This document shows, in pieces, positions 1 through 6,929 of a stretch of DNA of 12,061 bases. How positions within the stretch are numbered: position 1 is the first letter of the stretch; the number at the start of each line of letters is the position of its first letter. The notes under the pieces were generated by a model that saw nothing but the letters and a program-made list of their open reading frames with translations, was not told the origin of the DNA and made no database searches. Where the stretch lies: NCBI GenBank assembly GCA_016187325.1, contig JACPJY010000053.1, forward strand, positions 1-12,061, in the 5' to 3' direction. Source of the stretch: Rhodospirillales bacterium. GTDB lineage: Bacteria; Pseudomonadota; Alphaproteobacteria; Rhodospirillales; Casp-alpha2. A program made the translations under genes and the position numbers.

Positions 1-209
1 ACGAACGCCTGGCCGCGTTTGCGGCAGAACGCCTCCAGGGCGAGCGCCTTGCCGCCGGTCATGTCGGAGTTGAAGCCGGTCAGGAACACAACGCCCGGCG
101 TGCGGCCGGCGATGCGGTGGTAGGCGATGGTGGCGCCGTCGTCGCGTGTTAGTATTCGCGGCTCCGGGGCGGTCTCCGTCGACGGACCGGACGGTCGAGA
201 TGTATTCAT
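1..209 (-). CDS. Alpha/beta hydrolase, N-terminal fragment (runs off left edge)
   Basis: This is the first 69 codons of a minus-strand gene whose remainder lies outside the window. Translation from the ATG at 209-207 gives a short polar leader and then RILTRDDGATIAYHRIAG and PGVVFLTGFNSDMTGGKALA. This matches the first beta strands and oxyanion-hole loop of proteobacterial alpha/beta hydrolases related to the ABHD10/thioesterase-like group. There the segment 'GVVFL.GF.SDM.G.KA' is followed by 'RFDY.GHG.S'. The nucleophile Ser, acid and His of the triad would lie off the edge, so activity cannot be judged and no substrate can be named. The start is 14 bases from the divergent glycosyltransferase start. 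No strong Shine-Dalgarno precedes it. Family assignment is fairly secure; function is not. Confidence 0.8.
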   Translation of the reverse strand, partial: MNTSRPSGPSTETAPEPRILTRDDGATIAYHRIAGRTPGVVFLTGFNSDMTGGKALALEAFCRKRGQAF

Positions 210-223
210 GATAGGCTCGGGCA

Positions 224-1459
224 ATGAACGAAGACGCCAACAATAGCACCGCGGCCGTGTGGCCGAAACCATCGATGGTCGCGGCGTTGCGAAAACCGCC
301 CGCGGGCGAAAGGAAGCTCGCGACCATCCTGCAGGTGCTTCCCGCTCTCGGCGCCAGCGGCGGGGTCGAGCGCGGCACCATCGAGATCGCCCAAGCGATC
401 GTCGCCGCAGGCGGCCGGGCGCTGGTGGCATCGTCGGGCGGCGCCCGGGCGCACGAGGTGAAGCGCGTCGGCGCCGAGCACATCGAGCTGCCGCTGCATT
501 CCAAGAATCCGCTGGTCATTTACGCCAACATCGGCCGCCTGACCCGCATCATCCAGGCGGAGAAGGTAGACATCGTCCACGCCCGCTCGCGGGCGCCGGC
601 GTGGAGCGCCTATTACGCGGCCAAGCGCGTGGGCGTTCCGTTCATGACCACCTTTCACGGCACCTACACCGCCGGCAACGCGATCAAGCGCCGCTACAAT
701 TCGATCATGACCCGTGGCGAGCGGGTGATTGCCATCTCGCGGTTCATCGGCGGCCACGTGCATCAGAACTACGGCGTGCCGCCCGGAAAGATCCGCGTCA
801 TCCACCGCGGCGTCAATCTCGACCGCTTTGATCCCGCCAAGGTCACCGCCGAGCGGGTGGCGAAGCTCGCGGGCCAATGGCGGCTCGGCGACGGGCTGCC
901 GGTGGTCATGTTGCCGGGGCGGCTGACGCGCTGGAAGGGCCAGACCGTGTTCATCGAGGCGGTCGGCCGATTGGGCCGCCGCGACATCCGTTGCCTGCTG
1001 GTCGGCGGCGATCAGGGACGGACGGAATACCGGCAGGAGCTGGAGAACATGGTCAACGCGCGCAGCCTCGGCGACATCGTGCGCATCGTCGATCACTGCG
1101 ACGACATGCCGGCGGCCTACATGCTGACCGACGTGGTGGTGTCGGCCTCCACCGACCCCGAGGCCTTCGGCCGCGTCGTCGTCGAGGCACAGGCGCTCGG
1201 CCGACCGGTGGTCGCCAGCGACCACGGCGGTGCCCGCGAAACCGTGATCGAGGGCGAGACCGGCTGGTTGTACCCGCCGGGCGACGTCGAGGCGCTGACC
1301 CAGGCGCTCAACAAGGTGCTGAGGCTGAACCAGGAAGCCCGCGCCGTCCTCGCGGCGAAGGCGATCCAGAACGTGCGCGACAACTTCTCGCTGGCGACCA
1401 TGTGCGCCAAGACCCTCGACGTCTACAACGAAGTCCTGCAGCTGAAAGCCGGCAGATAA
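224..1459 (+). CDS. Glycosyltransferase family 4 (GT-B fold)
   Basis: A 411-residue retaining-type GT-B glycosyltransferase, which moves a sugar from a nucleotide-sugar onto an acceptor at the cytoplasmic face of the inner membrane. The first 30 residues are a variable tail. The N-terminal Rossmann domain (about 31-200) has the glycine-rich acceptor loop ALGASGGVERGTIEIA (41-56), MTTFHGTY (141-148) and VIAISRFI (168-175). The C-terminal donor domain begins near PGRLTRWKGQ (231-240) and carries the EX7E motif as E313 and E321 in DPEAFGRVVVEAQALG. There is no signal peptide or membrane helix. The stop abuts the start of the GT9 gene, so the pair is probably cotranscribed. Partnership with a GT9 enzyme suggests lipopolysaccharide core or another surface glycan; the sugar and linkage cannot be read from sequence. 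The start at 224 has only a weak AGG upstream; the next in-frame ATG is 275. Confidence 0.9.
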   Translation: MNEDANNSTAAVWPKPSMVAALRKPPAGERKLATILQVLPALGASGGVERGTIEIAQAIVAAGGRALVASSGGARAHEVKRVGAEHIELPLHSKNPLVIYANIGRLTRIIQAEKVDIVHARSRAPAWSAYYAAKRVGVPFMTTFHGTYTAGNAIKRRYNSIMTRGERVIAISRFIGGHVHQNYGVPPGKIRVIHRGVNLDRFDPAKVTAERVAKLAGQWRLGDGLPVVMLPGRLTRWKGQTVFIEAVGRLGRRDIRCLLVGGDQGRTEYRQELENMVNARSLGDIVRIVDHCDDMPAAYMLTDVVVSASTDPEAFGRVVVEAQALGRPVVASDHGGARETVIEGETGWLYPPGDVEALTQALNKVLRLNQEARAVLAAKAIQNVRDNFSLATMCAKTLDVYNEVLQLKAGR

Positions 1460-2386
1460 ATGGCGACGGCGTCCGGTGTCCTGGTCATCAAGCTGGGGGC
1501 GCTCGGCGACTTCGTCCAGGCTCTGGGACCGTGCGCCGCCATCCGCCGCCATCACCGGGACGCCTGGCTGACGCTGCTGACCACCGGACCGTTCCGGGAT
1601 TTCGCGCACGCCTCCGGTTATTTCGACGACATCTGGGACTTCGGCCGGCCGGCGGCGGCGAACGTCGTGGGCTGGCTCAGGCTCCGCCGCCGGCTGCGCG
1701 CCGCCGGCTTCGGGCGCGTCTATGACCTGCAGACCTCCGACCGCAGCTCCTTCTATTACCGGCTGTTCTGGCCCGGGCCCTATCCCGAGTGGTCGGGGAT
1801 CGCCAAGGGGTGTTCGCATCCACACGCCAATCCGGACCGCGACCACATGCACACCGTCGAGCGCCAGGCCGAGCAACTGGCGGTCGCCGGAATTCCCGAG
1901 GTGCCGCCGACCGATCTGTCGTGGGCTGACGCCGACGTCGATCATTTCCGCCTGCCCAAGCGGTTCGCGCTGCTGGCGCCGGGCGGCGCGGCGCACCGTC
2001 CGGGCAAGCGCTGGCCGGCCGAAAACTATGGCGCGCTGGCCCGCGCGCTGAACGACCGCGGACTCACGCCGGTGCTGATCGGCGCCAAGGCCGAGGCCGA
2101 CGTCATGGCCGCGGTGAAGGCCGTGTCGCCGGCAGCACTGGACCTGAGCGGGCAAACCAACCTGTTCGACCTGGCGGCGCTCGGCCGTCGCGCCGCCGCC
2201 GCGATCGGCAACGACACCGGGCCGATGCACCTGCTCGCCAGCGTCGGCTGCCGCGTGGTGGTGCTGTATTCCGGCGATTCCGACCCGGCACTGTGCGGTC
2301 AGCGCGGGCCGGCGGTCGCCATCCTGCGCCGCGAGCCCCTGGCAGGACTTGCGGTTTCCGAGGTGCTGGGGGCGCTCGGCCTGTGA
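1460..2386 (+). CDS. Glycosyltransferase family 9 (ADP-heptose:LPS heptosyltransferase-like)
   Basis: A 308-residue GT9 protein of the WaaC/WaaF/RfaQ type. These enzymes transfer L,D-heptose (or related sugars) from ADP-heptose to the lipopolysaccharide inner core in the cytoplasm. The N-terminal signature VLVIKLGALGDFVQALG (7-23) contains the Gly-Asp (D17) at the place of the family's catalytic Asp. The C-terminal donor domain shows LLAPGGAAHRPGKRWP (171-186), the strand GLTPVLIGAKAEADV (201-215), and the diagnostic GNDTGPMHL (250-258) that contacts the nucleotide-sugar. The length is slightly short for the family (usually about 310-350). Its ATG begins on the base after the TAA of the preceding glycosyltransferase, an arrangement suggesting translational coupling. 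The family is clear; the acceptor and whether the donor is heptose are inferred. This gene is followed by 97 bases before thrS. Confidence 0.9.
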   Translation: MATASGVLVIKLGALGDFVQALGPCAAIRRHHRDAWLTLLTTGPFRDFAHASGYFDDIWDFGRPAAANVVGWLRLRRRLRAAGFGRVYDLQTSDRSSFYYRLFWPGPYPEWSGIAKGCSHPHANPDRDHMHTVERQAEQLAVAGIPEVPPTDLSWADADVDHFRLPKRFALLAPGGAAHRPGKRWPAENYGALARALNDRGLTPVLIGAKAEADVMAAVKAVSPAALDLSGQTNLFDLAALGRRAAAAIGNDTGPMHLLASVGCRVVVLYSGDSDPALCGQRGPAVAILRREPLAGLAVSEVLGALGL

Positions 2387-2416
2387 AGACGACGGCGACC
2401 AACCGGCCGGGCTTCC

Positions 2417-2446
2417 TTGACAGACAGCCTGTTCCCCCGGCATTTT
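2417..2446 (+). promoter_or_regulatory. Candidate sigma70-type promoter for thrS
   Basis: A perfect TTGACA at 2417-2422 is followed after 18 bases by CATTTT (2441-2446), a weak -10 match. It lies in the 97-base gap between the GT9 gene and thrS and would give a leader of roughly 30 bases. It is the only good -35 I see in the gap. The poor -10 and long spacer keep this tentative; thrS could also be read through from the glycosyltransferase pair. Confidence 0.35.
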
Positions 2447-2483
2447 CGGGCCCCCTTCCGATGCCTTCCAGCGCGTGTTGAAA

Positions 2484-4403
2484 ATGGTCGCCCTTACCCT
2501 TCCCGACGGCAGCGTCCGCAAATTCGACAAGCCCGTCACCGGGGCCGAGGCGGCGGCCGCGATCGGCCCCGGTCTGGCCAAGGCAGCGCTTGTCATCCGC
2601 GTCGACGGCAAGCTAATGGACCTGAGCCGGCCGATTGAGCGGGACTCCAAGATCGCCATCGTGACATCCAAGGACCCGGACGCGCTCGGGATATTGCGAC
2701 ATGACTGCGCCCACGTCATGGCCGAGGCGGTGAAGGAGCTTTTTCCCGAGACCCAGGTGACCATCGGCCCGGCGATCGAAAACGGTTTCTATTACGATTT
2801 CGCCCGCGATAAGCCGTTCGTGCCCGAGGACTTAGGACGGATCGAGGCGCGCATGAAGGAGATCGTCAAGCGCGACGAGAAAATCACCCGCGAGGTCTGG
2901 GACCGCGACAAGGCGGTGAAATTCTTCAAGGACCTGGGCGAGCGCTACAAGGCCGAGATCATCCGCGATCTGCCGGAAGACGAGGAGATCACCCTCTATC
3001 GTCAGGGCAATTTTATCGACCTCTGCCGCGGGCCGCACCTGCCGTCGACGGGCAAGCTCGGCACCGCCTTCAAGCTGACCAAGCTGGCCGGCGCCTATTG
3101 GCGGGGCGACTCCAGAAACGAGATGTTGCAGCGGATCTACGGCACCTGCTGGCCGGACGAGAAGCAGCTCAAGGCTTATCTCACCATGCTGGAGGAGGCG
3201 GAAAAACGCGACCACCGGCGGCTCGGGCGCGAGATGAACCTGTTCCACCTGCAGGACGTGGCCGCCGGCGCGGTGTTCTGGCACCCCAAGGGATGGACGC
3301 TCTATCGCACGCTCCGCAACTACGTCCGACGCCGCATCGCCGCCAACGGCTACGTCGAGGTCAACACGCCGCAGATGGTCGACCGCAGCTTGTGGGAGGC
3401 ATCGGGCCACTGGGAGAAATTCCGCCAGAACATGTTCACCGCCGAGGTCGAGGATGGCGTACTGGCGCTGAAGCCGATGAACTGCCCCTGCCACGTGCAG
3501 ATCTTCAAGCAGGGCATCACCAGCTATCGCGACCTGCCGATCCGCATGGCCGAGTTCGGCGCCTGCCATCGCAACGAGCCGTCGGGCGCGTTGCACGGGC
3601 TGATGCGGGTGCGCGCCTTCGTCCAGGACGACGCCCATATCTTCTGCACCGAGGACCAGATCACCGCCGAGACCCGAGCGTTCTGCACGCTGCTGAGCAG
3701 CGTCTACAAGGACCTGGGCTTCGAGGACGTGACCGTGAAGTTCTCCGACCGGCCGCCGATGCGCGCCGGCAGCGACGCCACCTGGGACAAGGCGGAAGCG
3801 GCGCTCAAGGACGCCACCAAGGCGACGGGTCTCGAAACCCAGCTCAATCCCGGCGACGGTGCCTTCTACGGGCCGAAGCTCGACTTCGTGCTGCGCGACG
3901 CCATCGGCCGCGATTGGCAGTGCGGCACCCTGCAAGTGGATTTCGTGTTGCCGGAGCGGCTTGACGCCAGCTACATCGGCGAGGACGGGGCGAAGCACCG
4001 GCCGGTGATGCTGCATCGCGCCATTCTGGGGTCGTTCGAGCGTTTCCTCGGCATCCTCATCGAGCATTACGCCGGCAAGTTCCCGCTGTGGCTGGCGCCG
4101 GTGCAGGCGGTGGTCGCGACCATCACCAGCGACGCCGACGACTACGCGAAGAAAGTTCTGGCCGCCCTCGGCGACGCCGGACTTAGGGCCGAGCTCGATG
4201 TTCGCAACGAAAAGATCAATTACAAGGTCCGCGAGCACAGCCTCGCCAAGGTGCCGGTGATGCTGGTCGTCGGCGCCAAGGAGGCGGCCGACGGCACCGT
4301 GGCTGTCCGGCGCCTCGGCGGCAAGGCCCAAGAAATTCTTGCGCTAAAAGAGGCAGTCGCTAGACTGATGGAGGAAGCCGCCGGCCCGCCGGCAGGACGC
4401 TGA
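2484..4403 (+). CDS. thrS: Threonyl-tRNA synthetase (ThrRS)
   Basis: Cytosolic class II synthetase that charges tRNA-Thr and clears mischarged Ser-tRNA-Thr. It has 639 residues from the ATG at 2484, close to the 642 of E. coli. Order: TGS domain (1-62), editing domain with HDCAH (H73, H77) and CRGPH (C181, H185), catalytic core from about 245, and an anticodon-binding domain from about 537. Zinc ligands sit at C334 (MNCPCH), H385 (QDDAHIFC) and H511 (VMLHRAILGSFERF), matching E. coli numbering. Motif 2 (FGACHRNEPSGALHG) and motif 3 are intact, so both synthesis and editing should work. That numbering match is why I prefer ATG 2484 over the in-frame GTG 2475 or TTG 2478. No convincing Shine-Dalgarno precedes any of them. 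It heads the translation cluster, with infC 62 bases downstream. Confidence 0.98.
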   Translation: MVALTLPDGSVRKFDKPVTGAEAAAAIGPGLAKAALVIRVDGKLMDLSRPIERDSKIAIVTSKDPDALGILRHDCAHVMAEAVKELFPETQVTIGPAIENGFYYDFARDKPFVPEDLGRIEARMKEIVKRDEKITREVWDRDKAVKFFKDLGERYKAEIIRDLPEDEEITLYRQGNFIDLCRGPHLPSTGKLGTAFKLTKLAGAYWRGDSRNEMLQRIYGTCWPDEKQLKAYLTMLEEAEKRDHRRLGREMNLFHLQDVAAGAVFWHPKGWTLYRTLRNYVRRRIAANGYVEVNTPQMVDRSLWEASGHWEKFRQNMFTAEVEDGVLALKPMNCPCHVQIFKQGITSYRDLPIRMAEFGACHRNEPSGALHGLMRVRAFVQDDAHIFCTEDQITAETRAFCTLLSSVYKDLGFEDVTVKFSDRPPMRAGSDATWDKAEAALKDATKATGLETQLNPGDGAFYGPKLDFVLRDAIGRDWQCGTLQVDFVLPERLDASYIGEDGAKHRPVMLHRAILGSFERFLGILIEHYAGKFPLWLAPVQAVVATITSDADDYAKKVLAALGDAGLRAELDVRNEKINYKVREHSLAKVPVMLVVGAKEAADGTVAVRRLGGKAQEILALKEAVARLMEEAAGPPAGR

Positions 4404-4451
4404 AACAACAACCGAGACCGGCGGAACGACCGGCCGTTCGTAAACAAGGAA

Positions 4452-4457
4452 AAGGAG
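4452..4457 (+). promoter_or_regulatory. Shine-Dalgarno that sets the infC start
   Basis: AAGGAG at 4452-4457 is the strongest ribosome-binding site in the left half of the window. It lies 8 bases before the ATA at 4466 but 23 bases before the first ATG of the frame (4481). An in-frame TAG at 4463-4465 stops any start further upstream. The spacing therefore points to the ATA, not the ATG, as the initiation codon of infC. Confidence 0.75.
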
Positions 4458-4465
4458 AGGGGTAG

Positions 4466-5002
4466 ATAGTCCGACGACCCATGACCCAGACGCCGTCCCG
4501 CGACGGGCCGCGCGTCAACCAACAGATCGCTGCCGATCCCGTCCGCGTCGTCGACGCCAACGGCGAAATGGTCGGCGTAATTCCCCTCAAACAAGGCCTT
4601 GAAATCGCCTTCCAGGCGGGGCTCGACCTCGTCGAGGTGTCGCCCAATGCCAGTCCGCCCGTCTGCAAGGTTCTGGATTACGGAAAATACAAATACGAGG
4701 CCCAGAAAAAGGCCAACGAGGCGCGCAAGAAACAGAAGGTCATCGAAGTCAAGGAGATCAAGATGCGCCCCGGCATCGACGAGCACGACTATCAGGTCAA
4801 GATGCGGAGCGTCCGGCGATTCCTGGACGACGGCGACAAGGTCAAGATGACCATCCGGTTCCGCGGCCGCGAGATGGCCCACCAGGAGCTGGGCATGAAG
4901 GTCCTGGACCGCATCCGCTCCGACATCGAGGCGCAGGCCAAGGTCGAGCAGACTCCGCGCACCGAAGGCCGCATGATGACCATGGTGCTGGCGCCGAAAT
5001 AG
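4466..5002 (+). CDS. infC: Translation initiation factor IF-3, probable AUA start
   Basis: IF3 binds the 30S subunit, prevents premature 50S joining and checks the start codon-anticodon pair. The protein has the N-domain (RVNQQIAADPVRVVDANGE and LEIAFQAGLDLVEVSP), the PPVCKVLDYGKYKYE junction, a basic linker helix, then the C-domain with VKEIKMRP, DYQVKMRSVRRFL and VKMTIRFRGREMAHQELG. The first ATG in frame is 4481 (173 residues). I place the start at the ATA 4466 (178 residues, close to E. coli's 180) because AAGGAG sits 8 bases upstream and an in-frame TAG ends at 4465. The extra residues VRRP also resemble the 'RRP' often seen near alphaproteobacterial IF3 N-termini. Non-AUG infC starts are known (AUU in E. 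coli, AUC in Myxococcus) and allow IF3 to repress its own synthesis. Identity is certain; the AUA start is inferred. Confidence 0.97.
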   Translation: MVRRPMTQTPSRDGPRVNQQIAADPVRVVDANGEMVGVIPLKQGLEIAFQAGLDLVEVSPNASPPVCKVLDYGKYKYEAQKKANEARKKQKVIEVKEIKMRPGIDEHDYQVKMRSVRRFLDDGDKVKMTIRFRGREMAHQELGMKVLDRIRSDIEAQAKVEQTPRTEGRMMTMVLAPK

Positions 5003-5043
5003 CCGCCGGCCGTCGCCGCAAAGCACCCCGTCCCCGGCATCCG

Positions 5044-5067
5044 CCCGGCCCCTTCGCGGGGGCCGGG
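5044..5067 (+). terminator. Strong GC hairpin after infC (possible terminator, no U-tract)
   Basis: CCCGGCCCC (5044-5052) pairs perfectly over 9 bases with GGGGCCGGG (5059-5067) around a 6-base loop. It lies 41 bases after the infC stop and just before the rpmI promoter candidate. No T-run follows, so it is not a textbook intrinsic terminator. It could slow or end transcription with Rho, or protect the 3' end of the thrS-infC message. The 178-base gap between infC and the upstream ATG of rpmI holds only this hairpin, the promoter and the rpmI leader. Confidence 0.4.
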
Positions 5068-5085
5068 GCCGAAGTGTCGGGCGCC

Positions 5086-5114
5086 TTGCATTCCGCGGGG
5101 CCTAAGGGTATAAC
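5086..5114 (+). promoter_or_regulatory. Sigma70-like promoter for rpmI-rplT
   Basis: TTGCAT (5086-5091), a 17-base spacer, then TATAAC (5109-5114) make the best promoter match in the window. Transcription would start near 5121, giving a leader of about 70 bases before rpmI. The site lies directly after the hairpin that follows infC, consistent with a separate transcript for the two ribosomal proteins. Whether the leader binds bL20 for feedback control, as in other bacteria, cannot be decided from this sequence alone. Confidence 0.7.
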
Positions 5115-5189
5115 CCGCGCGCGCGAGCGGTCCGGCAAGGGCATGCCCAGCCGCTTTGACGTTCCTCCAGATCAAAAAGGATGAATGAA

Positions 5190-5387
5190 ATGCCCAAAAT
5201 GAAGACCAAATCGAGCGTCAAGAAACGCTTCCGCCGGACGGGTTCGGGCAAAATCAGGGGCAACGTGGCCTACAAGCGCCACGGCCTCTCGAAGCGGCCC
5301 CAGAAGATGAAGCGTCAGGCCCGCGGCACCATGATCCTCAGCGACGCCGACGCGAAGATCGTCAAGAACCACATGCCCTACGGCTGA
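5190..5387 (+). CDS. rpmI: 50S ribosomal protein bL35
   Basis: Small, very basic 65-residue protein of the large ribosomal subunit. It starts MPKMKTKSSVKKRFRRTGSG, the hallmark of bL35, and continues with KRHGLSKRPQKMKRQARGT to the end MPYG. Length is as expected for the family. There is an in-frame ATG at 5181 that would add MNE, but the purine-rich AAGGA ending at 5181 is correctly spaced for the ATG at 5190, and family members begin with MPKMKTK, so I use 5190. It sits 13 bases before rplT, with a good promoter upstream, and is surely cotranscribed with rplT. Confidence 0.97.
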   Translation: MPKMKTKSSVKKRFRRTGSGKIRGNVAYKRHGLSKRPQKMKRQARGTMILSDADAKIVKNHMPYG

Positions 5388-5400
5388 GGGGAGATACACC

Positions 5401-5766
5401 ATGTCTCACGTAAAAAGAGGCGTGCCCGGCCACGCCCGTCACAAGAAGGTCCGGCGTCTTGCCCGCGGATACCGCGACCGCAACCAGAGTTCGTTCCGCG
5501 TCGCGCTCGAAAAGGTCGAGAAGGCGCTGCGCTATGCCTATCGCGACCGCCGCAACCGCAAGCGCACTTTCCGCAGCCTTTGGATCCAGCGGATCAACGC
5601 CGGCGCCCGCGAGCACGGCATGACCTACTCCCAGCTCATGAACGGCCTCGGCAAGGCCGGCATCGAAATCGACCGGAAGATCCTGTCGGATCTTGCGGTC
5701 CGGGAGCCCGACGCCTTCAAGGCGCTGGTGGAACAGGCCCAGGCTGCGCTTGCCAAGAACGCTTGA
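5401..5766 (+). CDS. rplT: 50S ribosomal protein bL20
   Basis: Early-assembly protein of the large subunit that binds 23S rRNA; in E. coli and Bacillus it also represses its own operon. The 121 residues start MSHVKRGVPGHARHKKVRRL, a long basic N-terminal extension that threads into rRNA. The globular part carries ALRYAYRDRRNRKRTFRSLW and IQRINAGAREHGMTYSQLMN, which are strongly conserved. Length is normal. A clear Shine-Dalgarno, GGGGAG at 5388-5393, lies 7 bases before the ATG and just after the rpmI stop. A hairpin with a T-rich tail follows the gene and probably ends much of the rpmI-rplT transcript. Confidence 0.98.
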   Translation: MSHVKRGVPGHARHKKVRRLARGYRDRNQSSFRVALEKVEKALRYAYRDRRNRKRTFRSLWIQRINAGAREHGMTYSQLMNGLGKAGIEIDRKILSDLAVREPDAFKALVEQAQAALAKNA

Positions 5767-5796
5767 ACCCAGAACGACGGTTTGGGGGATATGATC

Positions 5797-5835
5797 GGGA
5801 GCCAGCCACAGCGGTCGGCTCCCGTTTGTGTTTAT
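5797..5835 (+). terminator. Intrinsic terminator or attenuator between rplT and pheS
   Basis: GGGAGCC (5797-5803) pairs with GGCTCCC (5817-5823). After one mismatch the stem gains three more pairs (GCC with GGT), closing a 5-base loop. The stem is followed by GTTTGTGTTTAT (5824-5835), a T-rich tail. It begins 31 bases after the rplT stop and ends 20 bases before the ATG of pheS. It should at least partly separate ribosomal-protein and PheRS expression. No Phe-rich leader peptide is visible before it, unlike the E. coli pheM-pheST attenuator. Confidence 0.7.
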
Positions 5836-5855
5836 AAAGGCCGGTGAATGGGGCG

Positions 5856-6926
5856 ATGACGGAACTGGAGGCTCTTCGGTCGGAACTGATGGCCGCGGTC
5901 GGCAAGGCTGCTGACCTGGACGCGCTCGAGCGGGTTCGCGTTTCGGCGCTCGGCAAGAAAAGCCGCATCACCGAGATGATGAAAGGCCTCGGCGCCATGG
6001 ACGCCGATGCCCGCCGCACGGCCGGCCAGGCGCTGAACGCGCTGAAGACCGAGGTCGCGGACGCCATCGAAACGCGTAAGCGGTCGTTCTCTGACGCCGA
6101 GCTCGACCGGCGTCTGATGCAGGAGCGCGTCGACGTGACGCTCCCCGCCAGGCCGGAACGGCAGGGCCGCGTCCACCCGATCAGCCAGACCATGGACGAG
6201 ATCGTGGCGATCCTGGGCGAGATGGGCCTCGCCGTCGCCGAAGGGCCCGACATCGAGGACGACTGGCACAACTTCACGGCGCTGAATATCCCACCCGACC
6301 ACCCGGCGCGCCAGGAACACGATACCTTCTATTTGCCGGGCGCCGGCGGCGACGAGCGCCTGGTGCTGCGCACCCACACCTCGCCGGTGCAGATCCGCAC
6401 CATGGTGGCGACCAAGCCACCGATCCGGATCATCGTGCCGGGCCGCACCTACCGATGCGACTACGATGCGACCCATTCGCCGATGTTCCATCAGGTCGAG
6501 GGCCTGGTGGTCGACGAGACCACCCACATGGGACACCTGAAGGGCTGCCTGATCGATTTCTGCCGCGCCTTCTTCGACATGGACGATCTGCCGGTGCGTT
6601 TCCGGCCAAGCTATTTCCCGTTTACCGAGCCGTCGGCGGAGGTCGACATCGGTTGCACGCGAAAAGGCGGCGAGTTCCGCATCGGCCACGGCGACGACTG
6701 GCTGGAGATCCTCGGCTGCGGCATGGTGAATCCGAAGGTGCTGGAGAACTGCGGCATCGATTCCGCCCGCTACCAGGGCTTCGCGTTCGGGCTCGGGGTC
6801 GAGCGGATGGCGATGCTGAAATACGGCATCCCCGATTTGCGCACGTTCTTCGAATCGGACTTGCGCTGGCTGCGCCATTACGGGTTCAGCGCCCTCAAGG
6901 TGCCGACCATGGTCGGGGGGTTGTAG
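5856..6926 (+). CDS. pheS: Phenylalanyl-tRNA synthetase alpha subunit
   Basis: Catalytic subunit of the cytosolic alpha2-beta2 PheRS that makes Phe-tRNA-Phe. The 356 residues start with a tRNA-binding coiled coil (about 1-85: LEALRSELMAAVGKAADLDA and on). The class II core follows: RVHPISQTMDEIVAILGEMG, then LRTHTSPVQIRTM, motif 2 in GRTYRCDYDATHSPMFHQVE, FRPSYFPFTEPSAEVDI, and motif 3 in GFAFGLGVERMAMLKYGIPD. The Ala in GFAFG corresponds to the Phe-specificity residue known as A294 in E. coli. I choose ATG 5856; GTG 5844 would add four residues and lies only 3 bases after the AAAGG, and neither site has an ideal Shine-Dalgarno. Only 3 bases separate the stop from pheT, so the subunits are cotranslated in register. 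The upstream hairpin may limit read-through from rplT. Confidence 0.97.
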   Translation: MTELEALRSELMAAVGKAADLDALERVRVSALGKKSRITEMMKGLGAMDADARRTAGQALNALKTEVADAIETRKRSFSDAELDRRLMQERVDVTLPARPERQGRVHPISQTMDEIVAILGEMGLAVAEGPDIEDDWHNFTALNIPPDHPARQEHDTFYLPGAGGDERLVLRTHTSPVQIRTMVATKPPIRIIVPGRTYRCDYDATHSPMFHQVEGLVVDETTHMGHLKGCLIDFCRAFFDMDDLPVRFRPSYFPFTEPSAEVDIGCTRKGGEFRIGHGDDWLEILGCGMVNPKVLENCGIDSARYQGFAFGLGVERMAMLKYGIPDLRTFFESDLRWLRHYGFSALKVPTMVGGL

Positions 6927-6929
6927 GCG

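Noticed and set aside
206..2764. Long minus-strand open frame (852 codons) opposite both glycosyltransferases and the thrS start
   Set aside because: It is antisense to three well-supported genes, its product is Arg/Gly/His/Asp-rich low-complexity with no recognisable domain, and such frames are expected opposite high-GC codons.
2832..4331. Minus-strand open frame (499 codons) opposite thrS
   Set aside because: Mirror frame of a fully conserved synthetase; no motif, no plausible start signal, typical high-GC shadow composition.
4424..4439. Small inverted repeat GAACG/CGTTC between thrS and infC as a terminator
   Set aside because: Only 5 pairs with no T-run after it; more likely chance in a GC-rich spacer.
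5791..5847. 18-codon ORF overlapping the hairpin before pheS, as a possible Phe leader peptide
   Set aside because: It contains no Phe codon and overlaps the terminator stem itself, so it does not fit a pheM-type attenuation model.
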